A model generated the notes under the pieces. That model had not been told where the DNA came from and made no database searches. It was given only the letters and a program-made list of their open reading frames with translations. Positions 17,473-27,400 of a stretch of 40,807 nt of DNA are shown here, in pieces. The position numbers and the translations under genes are program-made. Each line of letters starts with the position of its first letter. Position 1 is the first letter of the stretch. This DNA comes from Lachnospiraceae bacterium (GTDB lineage: Bacteria > Bacillota > Clostridia > Lachnospirales > Lachnospiraceae), in assembly GCA_014239155.1 (NCBI GenBank), contig JAAZZQ010000077.1, positions 1 to 40,807 on the forward strand, read 5' to 3'.

Positions 17473-17512
17473 CTGATTTGAGTGCCCACAAGAAGCGGGC
17501 AGATAGGAGTTA
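17473..17512 (+). repeat. Dispersed hairpin repeat, copy 2
   Basis: Begins CTGATTTGAGTGCCCAC and continues to GCGGGC and AGGAGTT. Same order of parts as copy 1, 65 bp downstream of it, in the fabZ-accDA gap. Confidence 0.7.
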
Positions 17513-17547
17513 GAGAAATATAACCTTTGGTCAGGAGGTAGGTTAAA

Positions 17548-19362
17548 GTGGAAAAATCACAGCAGGTAAAAAGCAAGAGGAGATTTCCCCTGAATTTGTA
17601 CAATAAACTGGAACAAAAGCTAAAAAATAAAGCGGAAGATACACCAGATAGCGCTATGGAGACGACAGATATACAACCGGAGAAAGCAGAGCACATTGAC
17701 ATACCGGAAAAAACAGAAGACACAAGTTTAGTCAAATGTCCTAAGTGCGGCAAAATGGTAGAGCGTGCACGTGTGGTAAAGAAAAAATATGTTTGCTATG
17801 AGTGTGGGGGCTACTTTCGAGTAAAAACCAATAATCGTATTCGTATGGTGGCTGATACAAGGAGTTTTGAGCCGTGGTTTGAGGATATGGAGGTTAGCAA
17901 TCCGCTTGATTATGAGGGGTATGAGGATAAACTGGCAGCTGCGCGGGAAAAGACAGGATTAAATGAGGCAGTGACAGTTGGACGTTGTAAAGTATTTGGG
18001 AACGATATTGTCCTTGGTGTGTGTGACTCTCGTTTTATGATGGCGAGCATGGGGCATGTTGTGGGCGAGAAAATTACGAGGGCGATTGAGTGCGCTACGG
18101 AATTAAAACTTCCTGTATTTATGTTCTGTTGCTCTGGTGGTGCTAGAATGCAAGAAGGAATTGTCTCTCTGATGCAGATGGCAAAGACCTCAGCAGCGAT
18201 AAGAAAACACGGCGATGCAGGGCTGTTGTACTGTTCCATTTTGACGGATCCAACGACTGGCGGTGTGACAGCGAGTTTTGCAATGCTTGGCGATGTGATT
18301 ATGGCGGAGCCGGGCGCGCTGATTGGTTTTGCAGGCCCTAGAGTTATTAAGCAGACAATTGGTCAGGAGCTTCCAGAAGGATTTCAGACCTCAGAGTTTT
18401 TGGTGGAACATGGATTTGTGGATGGTATTGTGCTGCGCGAGAATTTGAAAAAGACCATTCAGTTCTTAATTAAGTCGCATCAGAATGTAGGCAAAAAGAC
18501 TTATGCGGATTTTTACCCTAACACAGAATTTCACTTTGAACTTAGCGAGCAGTTAAAAGAGCAGACTTGGAAGTCCAAACCGCGCAGTGCTTGGGAAAAG
18601 GTCAAGGCAGTCCGTCAGGTGGAGCGTCCTTCTGCGCTGGATTACATGGACAGCATCTTTGATATTTTTATTGAGGCGCACGGTGATAGAGGCTTTGCTG
18701 ACGACAAGGCATTAATTGGCGGAATTGGTTTTATTGAAGGACAGCCAGTGACAATTGTTGCAGATATCAAAGGTAAGGATTTGAAAGAATGTCAGGAGAG
18801 AAACTTTGGTATGCCATTGCCAGAAGGATATCGCAAGGCACTCCGTCTAATGAAACAAGCAGAGAAATTCAATCGACCGATTGTCAGTTTTGTCAACACT
18901 TCTGGCGCATTCTGTGGTCTTGAGGCTGAGGAGCGCGGACAGGGCGAGGCAATTGCGCGCAATCTGCTCGAGATGTCAGGTTTGAGAGTGCCTATACTTT
19001 GTATTCTTATTGGCGAGGGCGGAAGCGGTGGAGCGCTTGCGACAGCAGTTGGAAATGAAGTGTGGATGATGGAAAATGCGACTTATTCTATTCTCTCGCC
19101 AGAAGGCTTTGCTTCTATATTATGGAAGGATTCCAATCGTGCGCAGGAGGCGAGTGAGGTTATGAATATTACCGCACAAGATTTGAAACGTCTTGGGGTG
19201 ATAGAGCGTATTATTCCAGAATTTGGCGGCGCAGACAAAAAGACCGCGGCTGCAATCGGTGGTTATATGAAAGAGCATATCAAAGAGTTTTTGCAGAAGT
19301 ATGATGGTAAATCCGGCGAGGTGATTGCGGCGGAGCGGTATGAGCGATTTAGAAGTTTTTAA
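17548..19362 (+). CDS. accDA: Fused acetyl-CoA carboxylase carboxyltransferase, beta-alpha
   Basis: Transfers carboxyl from biotin to acetyl-CoA, giving malonyl-CoA for FabD. One 604-residue chain joins AccD to AccA, normally two proteins. A charged, low-complexity leader (1-62) precedes an AccD zinc ribbon (Cys64, 67, 83, 86) and the first crotonase-like domain ([27 protein letters not shown]). The AccA half starts near residue 330 ([45 protein letters not shown]). The GTG start at 17548 follows AGGAGG (17533-17538) by nine bases. The biotin carrier (accB) and biotin carboxylase (accC) genes that commonly accompany it are not in the window. Confidence 0.94.
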   Translation: MEKSQQVKSKRRFPLNLYNKLEQKLKNKAEDTPDSAMETTDIQPEKAEHIDIPEKTEDTSLVKCPKCGKMVERARVVKKKYVCYECGGYFRVKTNNRIRMVADTRSFEPWFEDMEVSNPLDYEGYEDKLAAAREKTGLNEAVTVGRCKVFGNDIVLGVCDSRFMMASMGHVVGEKITRAIECATELKLPVFMFCCSGGARMQEGIVSLMQMAKTSAAIRKHGDAGLLYCSILTDPTTGGVTASFAMLGDVIMAEPGALIGFAGPRVIKQTIGQELPEGFQTSEFLVEHGFVDGIVLRENLKKTIQFLIKSHQNVGKKTYADFYPNTEFHFELSEQLKEQTWKSKPRSAWEKVKAVRQVERPSALDYMDSIFDIFIEAHGDRGFADDKALIGGIGFIEGQPVTIVADIKGKDLKECQERNFGMPLPEGYRKALRLMKQAEKFNRPIVSFVNTSGAFCGLEAEERGQGEAIARNLLEMSGLRVPILCILIGEGGSGGALATAVGNEVWMMENATYSILSPEGFASILWKDSNRAQEASEVMNITAQDLKRLGVIERIIPEFGGADKKTAAAIGGYMKEHIKEFLQKYDGKSGEVIAAERYERFRSF

Positions 19363-19388
19363 ACAGTTTCTAAATACAAAGAAGGTTA

Positions 19389-20426
19389 ATGACAATGAGT
19401 GAATTAAAGATAGGGAATCTCTGTCCGCGTGTTCCTGTGATACAAGGAGGAATGGGCGTTGGCGTAAGTCTATCAGGTCTTGCGGGAGCAGTTGCAGCGG
19501 CAGGAGGTATCGGTGTTATATCTACAGCGCAGGTTGGTTTTCGTGACCCGGACTTTACCAGAAATCCGATTAAATGCAATCTAAAAGCAGTTGCAGATGA
19601 GATAAAAAAGGCACGCGAAAAAGCAAATGGCGGCATTATTGGTGTCAACATTATGGTTGCTACAAAACACTATGAGGATTATGTGAAAGCTGCAGTAGCA
19701 GCAAATGTTGACCTGATTATATCTGGCGCGGGTCTGCCTATGACATTGCCAGAGATTTCCGGCGCCGCAAAGATTGCACCAATTGTTTCTAGTAGGAAAG
19801 CGCTGCGTGTTATTGCAAACCATTGGAGAAAAAAGTATGACAGAAAACCAGATTTGATTGTGATAGAGGGACCGTTTGCAGGTGGTCATCTTGGATTTTC
19901 CAAGGAGGATATTGACGCTTATACGATGACAGGCGGGAAGGACTATGATGAGGAAATTAAATCCATTATAGCGCTCGCAGATGAGCTTGCGGTGCCGGTT
20001 GTGGTGGCAGGTGGTATCTATGAGCGAAAAGATATGGACCACTATCTTTCTATGGGGGCAAAGGGAGTGCAGATGGCTACGCGTTTTGTGACAACGAAAG
20101 AGTGTGATGCTTCTAATGCATACAAGCAGGCGTATCTTGACGCAAAGAAAGAAGATATTGTTATTGTAAAAAGTCCTGTAGGAATGCCGGGGCGCGCGAT
20201 ACACAATGCTTTTTTAGATAAGGTTAATGCCGGAGAGCGCTTTATGCGAGGGTGCAGACAGTGTATTATCACCTGTAAGCCAGATACAGCGCCCTATTGT
20301 ATTACCGAGGCGCTAATCAATGCGGTCGAGGGCAGGCTTGACGAGGGATTAATCTTCTGTGGAAGTAACGCATACAGAGCAGATAAAATTGAGACAGTAG
20401 CTGAAATAATGGAGGAATTTTCATAA
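19389..20426 (+). CDS. FabK/nitronate monooxygenase-like flavoprotein
   Basis: 345-residue TIM-barrel FMN protein, a distant paralogue of FabK (same IQGGMGVGVSLSGLAGAVAA, GGIGVISTAQ and ATRFVTTKECDA patterns), belonging to the nitronate monooxygenase/2-nitropropane dioxygenase family. It differs from FabK by a GPFAGGHLGFS phosphate loop and a C-terminal part with three cysteines (MRGCRQCIITCKPDTAPYCI). Placed 26 bp after accDA and overlapping fabH at ATAATG, so it is translated within the fab operon. It may be an alternative enoyl reductase or a detoxifying/repair flavoenzyme; the sequence alone does not decide. Confidence 0.85.
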   Translation: MTMSELKIGNLCPRVPVIQGGMGVGVSLSGLAGAVAAAGGIGVISTAQVGFRDPDFTRNPIKCNLKAVADEIKKAREKANGGIIGVNIMVATKHYEDYVKAAVAANVDLIISGAGLPMTLPEISGAAKIAPIVSSRKALRVIANHWRKKYDRKPDLIVIEGPFAGGHLGFSKEDIDAYTMTGGKDYDEEIKSIIALADELAVPVVVAGGIYERKDMDHYLSMGAKGVQMATRFVTTKECDASNAYKQAYLDAKKEDIVIVKSPVGMPGRAIHNAFLDKVNAGERFMRGCRQCIITCKPDTAPYCITEALINAVEGRLDEGLIFCGSNAYRADKIETVAEIMEEFS

Positions 20427-21421
20427 TGACAATAAGGATAACTGGCACGGGAAGTGCGCTTCCAGAAAAAACAGTGACCAATTTTGACCTGCAGCAGCTT
20501 GTGGAAACATCTGACGAGTGGATTCAGAAACGGACAGGCATAGCACAACGTAGGATTTCTACTGGGGAGACAGTCGCTACACTTGCTGCACAAGCCTGCG
20601 AAAAGGCTTTGGAGATGGCGGGAAAGACAGCTAAGGAAGTAGATCTGATTCTAGTTGCAACCTGCTCGCCAGAGCTACTGCTTCCCTGTTGTGCCTGCCA
20701 AGTGCAAGATTTTATTGGCGCGTCGAACGCGGTGGCATTTGATTTGAACGCTGCATGTTCTGGATTTTTGTTTGCACTCAATACAGCATATGTGTATCTT
20801 CAATGCGGAATTTATAAAAATGCATTGATCGTGGGCAGCGAAGTGCTTTCCAAGCTTGTGGACTGGAATGATAGAGGAACATGCATTTTGTTTGGAGACG
20901 GTGCAGGAGCAGCATTTGTGGAGACTACAGATGAGGAAATTATTTGTGAAAATGGTCGCCGGTCTGGTATGGAGTGTATGGTTCAGGGTTCCGATGGCAC
21001 AAAGGGAATGGTGCTCTCTTGTGCGGAACGCACTGTGAATAGTGCCTTTTTCTCTGAAAAGAAGACAGAAAGTCCGTATATTCAGATGGATGGGCAGGAG
21101 GTCTATAAGTTTGCTACAAAGCAGGTTCCAGTGTGTATCCAGCAGGCTCTAGAAAAGGTAGAAATGACAGTAGATGATGTGGATTGGTTTTTGTTACACC
21201 AAGCAAATGTGCGCATAATTGAGTCCGTAGCAAAGCACTTAAAGGTGGATATTGCAAAATTTCCAATGAATATACATAGCGTTGGAAATATGTCCTCCGC
21301 CACAATTCCTGTTTTGCTCGATGAGTGCTGTCGAAATGGTAAAATAAAAAAAGGAGACAGAGTTGTTCTGTCGGGTTTTGGCGCTGGGCTAACGTATGGG
21401 GCGAGTGTGCTTGTGTGGTAA
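20426..21421 (+). CDS. fabH: 3-oxoacyl-ACP synthase III
   Basis: Starts fatty acid synthesis by condensing acetyl-CoA (or a branched primer) with malonyl-ACP. 331 residues, thiolase fold. Catalytic Cys111 is in LNAACSGFLFAL; the His and Asn of the triad are in WFLLHQANVRI and HSVGNMSSATIP. The start overlaps the last base of the preceding gene (ATAATG), showing translational coupling. Its place near the end of the operon, just before the repressor gene, is the reverse of streptococci, where fabT-fabH come first. Confidence 0.96.
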   Translation: MTIRITGTGSALPEKTVTNFDLQQLVETSDEWIQKRTGIAQRRISTGETVATLAAQACEKALEMAGKTAKEVDLILVATCSPELLLPCCACQVQDFIGASNAVAFDLNAACSGFLFALNTAYVYLQCGIYKNALIVGSEVLSKLVDWNDRGTCILFGDGAGAAFVETTDEEIICENGRRSGMECMVQGSDGTKGMVLSCAERTVNSAFFSEKKTESPYIQMDGQEVYKFATKQVPVCIQQALEKVEMTVDDVDWFLLHQANVRIIESVAKHLKVDIAKFPMNIHSVGNMSSATIPVLLDECCRNGKIKKGDRVVLSGFGAGLTYGASVLVW

Positions 21422-21492
21422 AAAAGATAAAAGAAACGTTAAAGATGCTGCCTGACAATAAGGAGTGGGGGAACTGGAGGTGGTTGAGAACG

Positions 21493-21951
21493 ATGGAAAA
21501 GTCAACGAGCAGAGTCCTGAATGAGATGCTAGTGAAGCTGTTTAACAAGATTATGGGCGCGGAGGAGAAGGCGATTATCACCGAAGAGTACAAGGACATC
21601 ACAAACAATGACATGCATATTATAGAAGCGATTGGCATTGAAGAGCCGCGCAGAATGTCAGATATTGCGAAACGCCTAAACGTGACTATGGGCACGCTTA
21701 CGACCAACATGAATAGCCTTGAGGACAAAGACTATATTGTGCGAGAGCGCAGCACAACAGATAAGCGCGTTGTGTTAGTCGTACTCACACCGAAAGGAAA
21801 GAAAGCATTTTATCATCATCGGGGATTTCATAGAAATATGATTAAGGCGCTTGTGAAAGATTTGGACGAGGATGAGATGAAAATTATGATTAAGTGTTTA
21901 CTGCATTTAAATGAATTTTTTGAGGGATATGAGAACAGGCAGAGCCAATAG
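21493..21951 (+). CDS. fabT: MarR-family regulator, FabT-like
   Basis: 152-residue winged-helix DNA-binding protein. The N-terminal part (RVLNEMLVKLFNKIMGAEEK) and DMHIIEAIG match the FabT branch of MarR; the recognition region is SDIAKRLNVTMGTLTTNMNSL and the wing contains ERSTTDKRVVLVVLTPKG. FabT proteins repress fatty acid genes when acyl-ACP is abundant. Two FabT-type boxes lie at 12459-12487 before acpP, so this gene probably represses its own operon. Start choice is uncertain: ATG 21493 gives family length; a GTG at 21415 overlapping the end of fabH is the longest frame. The 3' end overlaps a terminator stem. Confidence 0.85.
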   Translation: MEKSTSRVLNEMLVKLFNKIMGAEEKAIITEEYKDITNNDMHIIEAIGIEEPRRMSDIAKRLNVTMGTLTTNMNSLEDKDYIVRERSTTDKRVVLVVLTPKGKKAFYHHRGFHRNMIKALVKDLDEDEMKIMIKCLLHLNEFFEGYENRQSQ

Positions 21952-21969
21952 GAGCTGTCTGTTTGCTTT
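21936..21969 (+). terminator. Probable terminator of the fab operon
   Basis: CAGGCAGAGCC and GGAGCTGTCTG pair across an AATA loop (two central mismatches), followed by the T-rich GTTTGCTTTA. The stem begins inside the last codons of the fabT-like gene. Confidence 0.6.
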
Positions 21970-21972
21970 ATG

Positions 21973-21997
21973 CGCAGATTCGTGTAAAGGAAATAAG
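21973..21997 (+). repeat. Dispersed CGCAG element, copy A
   Basis: CGCAGATTCGTGTAAAGGAA and five further bases directly after the fab terminator; 20 of 25 positions agree with 24241-24265. Confidence 0.55.
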
Positions 21998-22076
21998 CCA
22001 CGAAACACATTTGAGTACAATCACTATTTAATATGGATATGCATATGATAATCATAAAAAAGAGGTACGCGATAAA

Positions 22077-22580
22077 ATGGATTATTATAGTGCATTTCCT
22101 TTTTATATGGGATATCAGGGTTACGGACAGTGGGCACAGCCCGGGATAGTGCCAGAAGACAGGATTCTTGAGGATCTCGAGTACTTGCAGCAGATGTATC
22201 CTACATACGCCAGAAAATACCAGAGTGCTATCAGCAGTGTTGTCGATAAGATGGATTACGATGGAAGTTTTTTGTATGATCAATATCCCGACAAGCTTAC
22301 GATACAGCGCATGGTAGAAGGTGTTATGACAGTGATTAAAGCGAATGAGAAAGAGTCTATTATGGAAACAATATCGGAAAAAACAATACAACAAGGTATT
22401 ATGGAGGACAATATTTCGACAGACCATGCACTGACAGAAAGTGCGCCTTGGAGGGAAAAGGAACCGTGGATACGAGAACTGGTTACTGTTTTAATGTACT
22501 ATGAGATATTGATGCGGAGACGTAGAAAAAATAAGCAGAGTCTGACTGGCGCGACAGGAAACTGGTATTATCCAATATAA
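22077..22580 (+). CDS. Hypothetical protein, Lachnospiraceae-type
   Basis: 167 residues of unknown function. The N terminus is rich in Tyr, Phe, Gly and Trp (MDYYSAFPFYMGYQGYGQW), the middle is acidic and helical with many tyrosines (about 25-95), and the C terminus ends with a basic patch (MRRRRKNKQS) and NWYYPI. No signal peptide, membrane segment or catalytic motif is visible. The aromatic N terminus recalls small coat or assembly proteins of spores, but this is a weak analogy. An AGAGG element precedes the ATG. It lies between the fab operon and the SRP RNA gene, probably as a single transcription unit. Confidence 0.75.
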   Translation: MDYYSAFPFYMGYQGYGQWAQPGIVPEDRILEDLEYLQQMYPTYARKYQSAISSVVDKMDYDGSFLYDQYPDKLTIQRMVEGVMTVIKANEKESIMETISEKTIQQGIMEDNISTDHALTESAPWREKEPWIRELVTVLMYYEILMRRRRKNKQSLTGATGNWYYPI

Positions 22581-22626
22581 ATATTTTGTCGCAAACACAA
22601 AAACAATTAAAAAAATATGAATTTCA

Positions 22627-22656
22627 TTGACTTATCGATAAAGATAAGGTTATAAT
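22627..22656 (+). promoter_or_regulatory. Promoter of the SRP RNA gene
   Basis: TTGACT (22627-22632) and TATAAT (22651-22656), 18 bp apart, immediately before the RNA. Confidence 0.75.
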
Positions 22657-22660
22657 AATA

Positions 22661-22936
22661 GCATCGTGCAGCCGGGGCGTTAGCGGTGCCTTGTACCTAC
22701 AATCCGCTATAGTGGGGGTGATAAACGACGGAGGGTCTGCGTTTGTGTAGCTGCCCTTTATAAGTGGCGATGAAGTTTGGGTCTCACGCAATGTGTGCCG
22801 TTGAATCGTGTCAGGACAGGAATGTAGCAGCACTAAGGCGGATTTCATATGTGCCGTGAGGGTGCCTGGCGGAGCTAACTGTAGAGGTAACGGACATGGG
22901 CATAGGATTCGAGGTCGTTTGCACGATAATATGCGC
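22661..22936 (+). ncRNA. ffs: Signal recognition particle RNA, large (Alu-containing) type
   Basis: RNA scaffold of the co-translational targeting particle, partner of Ffh. The Ffh-binding S-domain hairpin is recognised by GTCAGGACAGGAATGTAGCA at 22809-22828, followed by GCACTAAG, the expected asymmetric loop and tetraloop arrangement. The 5' part GCCGGGGCGTTAGCGGTGCC and CAATCCGCTATAGTGGGGG correspond to the Alu domain found in Bacillus-type large SRP RNAs. The ends pair (ATCGTGC near 22663 with GCACGAT near 22921), defining a molecule of about 270-275 nt. Exact ends are approximate. A strong promoter sits directly upstream. Confidence 0.93.
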
Positions 22937-23013
22937 AATAGGGACAAATAGGAAGGATAATTACAGCACGAAGGAATGGGATAGATACCATAATGTGCTA
23001 AAAGGGAGAAAAT

Positions 23014-24189
23014 ATGAAAAAATTGAGCAAGAAAAATAAAGGAGTTACTTTATTGTTCGCATTGACGATGGCTACTGTTGCCATGACAGCGTGCGGCAGC
23101 AAGGAAAATACCCAGACGCCAGCGACAGAGATTGACTTTGCAGGTATTACAGGCGGAAATACACAGGAAAATAATCCGCCAGAGACAGTTGATGTGGAGC
23201 CGTCTGATGTGGAGCAGATTCCCGAGGAAGAGTCTCGTGAAGGGATGTACCGCAGTGAGATTACAAATGAGTGGATTGATGAAAGTTTAAAAAATCAGCG
23301 TCCAATTGCAGTGATGGTGGACAATGAGAAAAAAGCACTGCCGCATTTTGGGCTTACAGAGGCAGATGTGGTGTATGAGATTATGAACAGTACTGCAAAT
23401 GGCAGAGTGACACGTCTTATGGCGATTGTAAAGGATTGGGGAAAGATTACACAGTTTGGCAGTATCCGAAGCACACGTCCTACCAATATTATGTTGGCAG
23501 GGGAGTGGAATGCTGTTCTCTGTCACGACGGTGGACCAGGAGTGCATGTGGACGCCTACCTGAAACAAAAATATAACAACAATCTCAGTGGTGGTTTCTC
23601 ACGGGTTAAAAATGGCAAGCCAACAGAGTTTACAGAGTATATCTGCACAGGTGATTTGGACAAAAAATTTGCCAGCTCCAACTACAGCACAGAATACAAT
23701 GAATATTATCAGGGTGCGCACTATACCTTTGCCAATACAGAAGTAGATTTGGGTCAGAGAGGCGATTCTTTCGATTGTACAGAGATTCAGTTGCCTTTTC
23801 CTCATAACGGGTCGACGCTTCGCTATAATGAGTCGACAGGAACATATGATTATTATGAGTATGGTGAAGCACATAAGGATCCGCAGCATGACAATGCGCA
23901 GCTTACATTTAAGAATCTTTTGATTCAAAATTGTTCTTTTTCGGAACTAGATAACAATGGGTATATGATATATAATGTTATAGACAATCCCAGCAAGAGT
24001 CCAAAAACTTGTGTCGGTTACTATATTACAAATGGAAAAGGAATCGAATTGACATGGTATAAGGCGGATCAAAGCGATAGGACAGTATATATTGACAAGG
24101 CGACCGGAGAAGAAGTGGAAATCAATACAGGAAAAACATATGTTGCATTAGTTCCATCAGATACTTGGAGCGATGTGCAAATAAAATAG
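23014..24189 (+). CDS. DUF3048 (YerB-like) lipoprotein
   Basis: 391-residue exported lipoprotein. The signal peptide has a basic start (MKKLSKKNKG), hydrophobic core and a lipobox ending in TAC with the modified Cys27, followed by an acidic Thr/Pro-rich linker (about 28-85). The N-terminal DUF3048 domain (RPIAVMVDN, SIRSTRP, GDLDKKF) and the C-terminal DUF3048_C domain (PKTCVGYYITNGKGIELTWY) are both present. The molecular function of this widespread Firmicute family is not known; it acts at the outer face of the membrane. It follows ffs as a separate unit and ends at a strong terminator. Confidence 0.92.
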   Translation: MKKLSKKNKGVTLLFALTMATVAMTACGSKENTQTPATEIDFAGITGGNTQENNPPETVDVEPSDVEQIPEEESREGMYRSEITNEWIDESLKNQRPIAVMVDNEKKALPHFGLTEADVVYEIMNSTANGRVTRLMAIVKDWGKITQFGSIRSTRPTNIMLAGEWNAVLCHDGGPGVHVDAYLKQKYNNNLSGGFSRVKNGKPTEFTEYICTGDLDKKFASSNYSTEYNEYYQGAHYTFANTEVDLGQRGDSFDCTEIQLPFPHNGSTLRYNESTGTYDYYEYGEAHKDPQHDNAQLTFKNLLIQNCSFSELDNNGYMIYNVIDNPSKSPKTCVGYYITNGKGIELTWYKADQSDRTVYIDKATGEEVEINTGKTYVALVPSDTWSDVQIK

Positions 24190-24206
24190 TGAATATAGGA
24201 AATAGG

Positions 24207-24235
24207 GCGTATGTTTATGCATACGCTTTTTTCTT
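24207..24235 (+). terminator. Intrinsic terminator after the DUF3048 gene
   Basis: GCGTATG-TTTATG-CATACGC hairpin (7-bp perfect stem, 24207-24226) followed by a T tract (24227-24232). Confidence 0.9.
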
Positions 24236-24240
24236 TTATC

Positions 24241-24265
24241 CGCAGACTTGTATAACGGAAATAGG
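24241..24265 (+). repeat. Dispersed CGCAG element, copy B
   Basis: CGCAGACTTGTATAACGGAA and five further bases, starting about eight bases after the T tract of the terminator; 20 of 25 positions agree with copy A at 21973-21997. Confidence 0.55.
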
Positions 24266-24427
24266 ACGCTATTGCCACGCACAAAAATTTTTTCTCTAAA
24301 ATTTCGGAAAAATTCGGTAATTTTACTAAAAACAAATAGCGAAATTTTACGAAAATTCCAATAGCTTTTTTTACTGTGAAAAGATATAATAAATCCATCA
24401 AATAAAAACGGATGGAGGTTAAACGTT

Positions 24428-27400
24428 ATGAAAAAGAGACGAATTCCTGCTGGAATGCTGGCATTGTTGATGGTATTTATAACAGTCTTGTCAGTTTTGG
24501 GGCATGGTATGACGGCGCAGGCAGCAGGAACAACCCTGATTATTCACTATGGTGGAAGAGCAGATAACAGCTATGAAGGCTGGAATCTATGGATTTGGGA
24601 AGAGGGGAGGGAAGGGCAGCAAGTCGATTTTACAGATGAAGATGACTTCGGCAAAGTGGCGGTATATCAGACGAACAGAAAACCGGGAAGTATTGGATTT
24701 ATTTTGCGATTAAATGAGTGGGAAGATAAGGATATGGGCGACGACCGATTTGTTACCATGAATGCAGAGACTGTGGAGATTTGGGTGACAAGTGGTGAGG
24801 CGGAATTTGCGACAGAAGCACCCGCAGGAGCTGTGCCTTATGATATTGCGGCGCTCGAGGAGGCTCGTCTGAATGTGTATAATGAGGATGGTGCAACCAA
24901 AATTAATGTTCATTATTACAATTTTAATCAGAAGTATAGTGCAGACAATGTGGAAGCATATGCGTGGGCAGGCAATGAAACTGGCGGAAACTATCCAATG
25001 GCTGAAAAGGATGCGTTTGGCGCGCTTTTTAAGGTGGGGCTACTGCCCAAGGAAGGTGTTCGCACAGCTGGTGTCAGAGTGATACAAGACGGGAATGCGG
25101 ATATTGCACTAGATTATGAGATTGATTTGTCCAAGGTATCAGATAACACAATTGATGTATACATAGTGGAAGGAAATCCAACATTGTGGTATACTATAGA
25201 GGAAGTCGTGTATAATCCTGTGATTTCGGAGGCATATTTTGCGGAGGCAACAAGCAAGGAAATTTATGCGTCATTGTCACGTGCGCCAAAAGATATTGCC
25301 TCGCTGGCTGCACAGATTAAGATTACAGATGGGGACGGTGTAGAATATGCTGTGGCTTCAGCAGAAAGTGAAGATGGCAGAAATGTTTTACTGACATTGG
25401 AGGAGGAGTTAGAATTGTCAAAGTCATATGATGTATCAATGGAAGGATATGAGGGAACTACAATATCCATGAATAAAATTATAGGTTCAAGTTATTTTGA
25501 CGAGGCGTTTGCATACGATGGTGATGATCTTGGAGCTTCCTACACAAAGGAGAAGACAGGATTTAAAGTATGGGCACCTACTGCGTCTGAAGTATCCTTA
25601 AATCTGTACGAGCAGGGAGACGGTGATAACTTGATTGAGACACTTCCTATGACATTGGGTGATAAGGGCGTTTGGAGCTGTGAGAAACAGGGCGATCTAA
25701 ACGGCGTATATTATACGTACTCCATAAAGATTGGAAACAAGACAAATGAGGCAGTTGACCTTTATGCGAGGACAACTGGCGTAAATGGTGACAGAGGCAT
25801 GGTTGTGGATTTGAGTGCGACCAATCCAGAAGGATTTGAAAAGGATGTCAGACCAGCGTTTACAAACGCGACAGACGCGGTAATTTATGAGATTCATGTG
25901 CGGGATCTCTCGTCAGACCCATCATCGGGAATTCGCAATACAGGAAAGTTTCTTGGCTTTACAGAGACAGGGACAAAAAATGCAGATGGTCTTGCGACAG
26001 GAATCGATCACATTAAGGACTTGGGCGTGACACATGTACAGATTTTGCCCAGCTATGACTATGCAACCGTAGATGAAACAAAATTGGATACACCACAGTT
26101 TAATTGGGGATATGACCCTAAGAATTACAACGTGCCAGAAGGTTCCTACAGTACAGATCCTTATCATGGAGAAGTACGTATTAATGAAATGAAACAGATG
26201 GTACAGGCATTTCACGAAAATGGAATCCGTGTCAATATGGATGTTGTGTATAATCATACCTTTAATATAGAAGGTTCTTGGTATCAGAAGACAGTGCCAG
26301 ATTACTATTATAGAAAAGTGGGTGAGAACTATTCCAATGCATCGGGCTGTGGTAATGAAACTGCGTCTGACCGTGCAATGGTGCGAAAATATATTGTGGA
26401 TTCTGTTGTTTACTGGGCAAAGGAGTATCATATTGATGGATTCCGCTTTGATCTGATGGCAGTGCATGACATTGAAACGATGAATGCAGTGCGGGCAGCA
26501 CTTGATGAAATAGACCCTTCTATTATGGTTTATGGCGAAGGCTGGACCGCCGGAGATTGTGCAATTCCATCTTCACAGCAGGCATTGAAGGCGAACATGG
26601 CAAAAATTGACAGGGTTGGCGCGTTTAGTGATGATATTCGAGACGGAATTAAGGGCAGTGTATTTGACGCACAGGATAAGGGATTTATCAGTGGCAAGGA
26701 TGGCATGGAGGAGAGTGTAAAATTTGGCATTGTTGGCGCGACACCACACCCTCAAGTTTTGACATTCAAAAATGACAAGGGCAGCAAGAGCTGGGCAGCG
26801 CAGCCAGGGCAGAGTATCAACTATGTTTCTTGTCACGACAATCTGACATTCTGGGATAAGCTTGCAATCTCAAATGCAGATGACAATGAGGAGACAAGGG
26901 TTCAGATGAATAGACTTGGAAGTGCGATTATTCTCACTTCACAGGGAGTACCATTTTTCCAAGCAGGAGAGGAAATGCTTAGAAGTAAACCCTCAGCGAC
27001 TGTGGAGGGTGGCTTTGATGAGAACAGTTATACATCACCGGACGCCACCAACAGTATCAAGTGGGCGGAGAAGACAAAAGCAGAAGATACGTATGCATAT
27101 TATAAGGGATTGATTGCATTTCGTAAGGCACACAGCGCACTTCGCATGACAACTGCCGCAGACATTCAAAGTAATTTAGTATTTATGAGCGGATTGGAAC
27201 CAAATGTGGTTGGGTATACAATTGAAAACAATGCAAATGATGATACAGCAGAGAAAATTGTAGTTGTCTTTAATGGAAGTAGAAATGCAGTGGATGTGAC
27301 GCTTCCAACAGGAATATGGGAAATTTGTGTCAACGACAAAACAGCAGGAACTGCATCTTTGGGAACAGTACAGGGAACAATATCCGTGCCGGGAATTTCA

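Noticed and set aside
22624-22947. 107-residue minus-strand frame
   Set aside because: It is antisense to the SRP RNA gene, which explains the conserved sequence.
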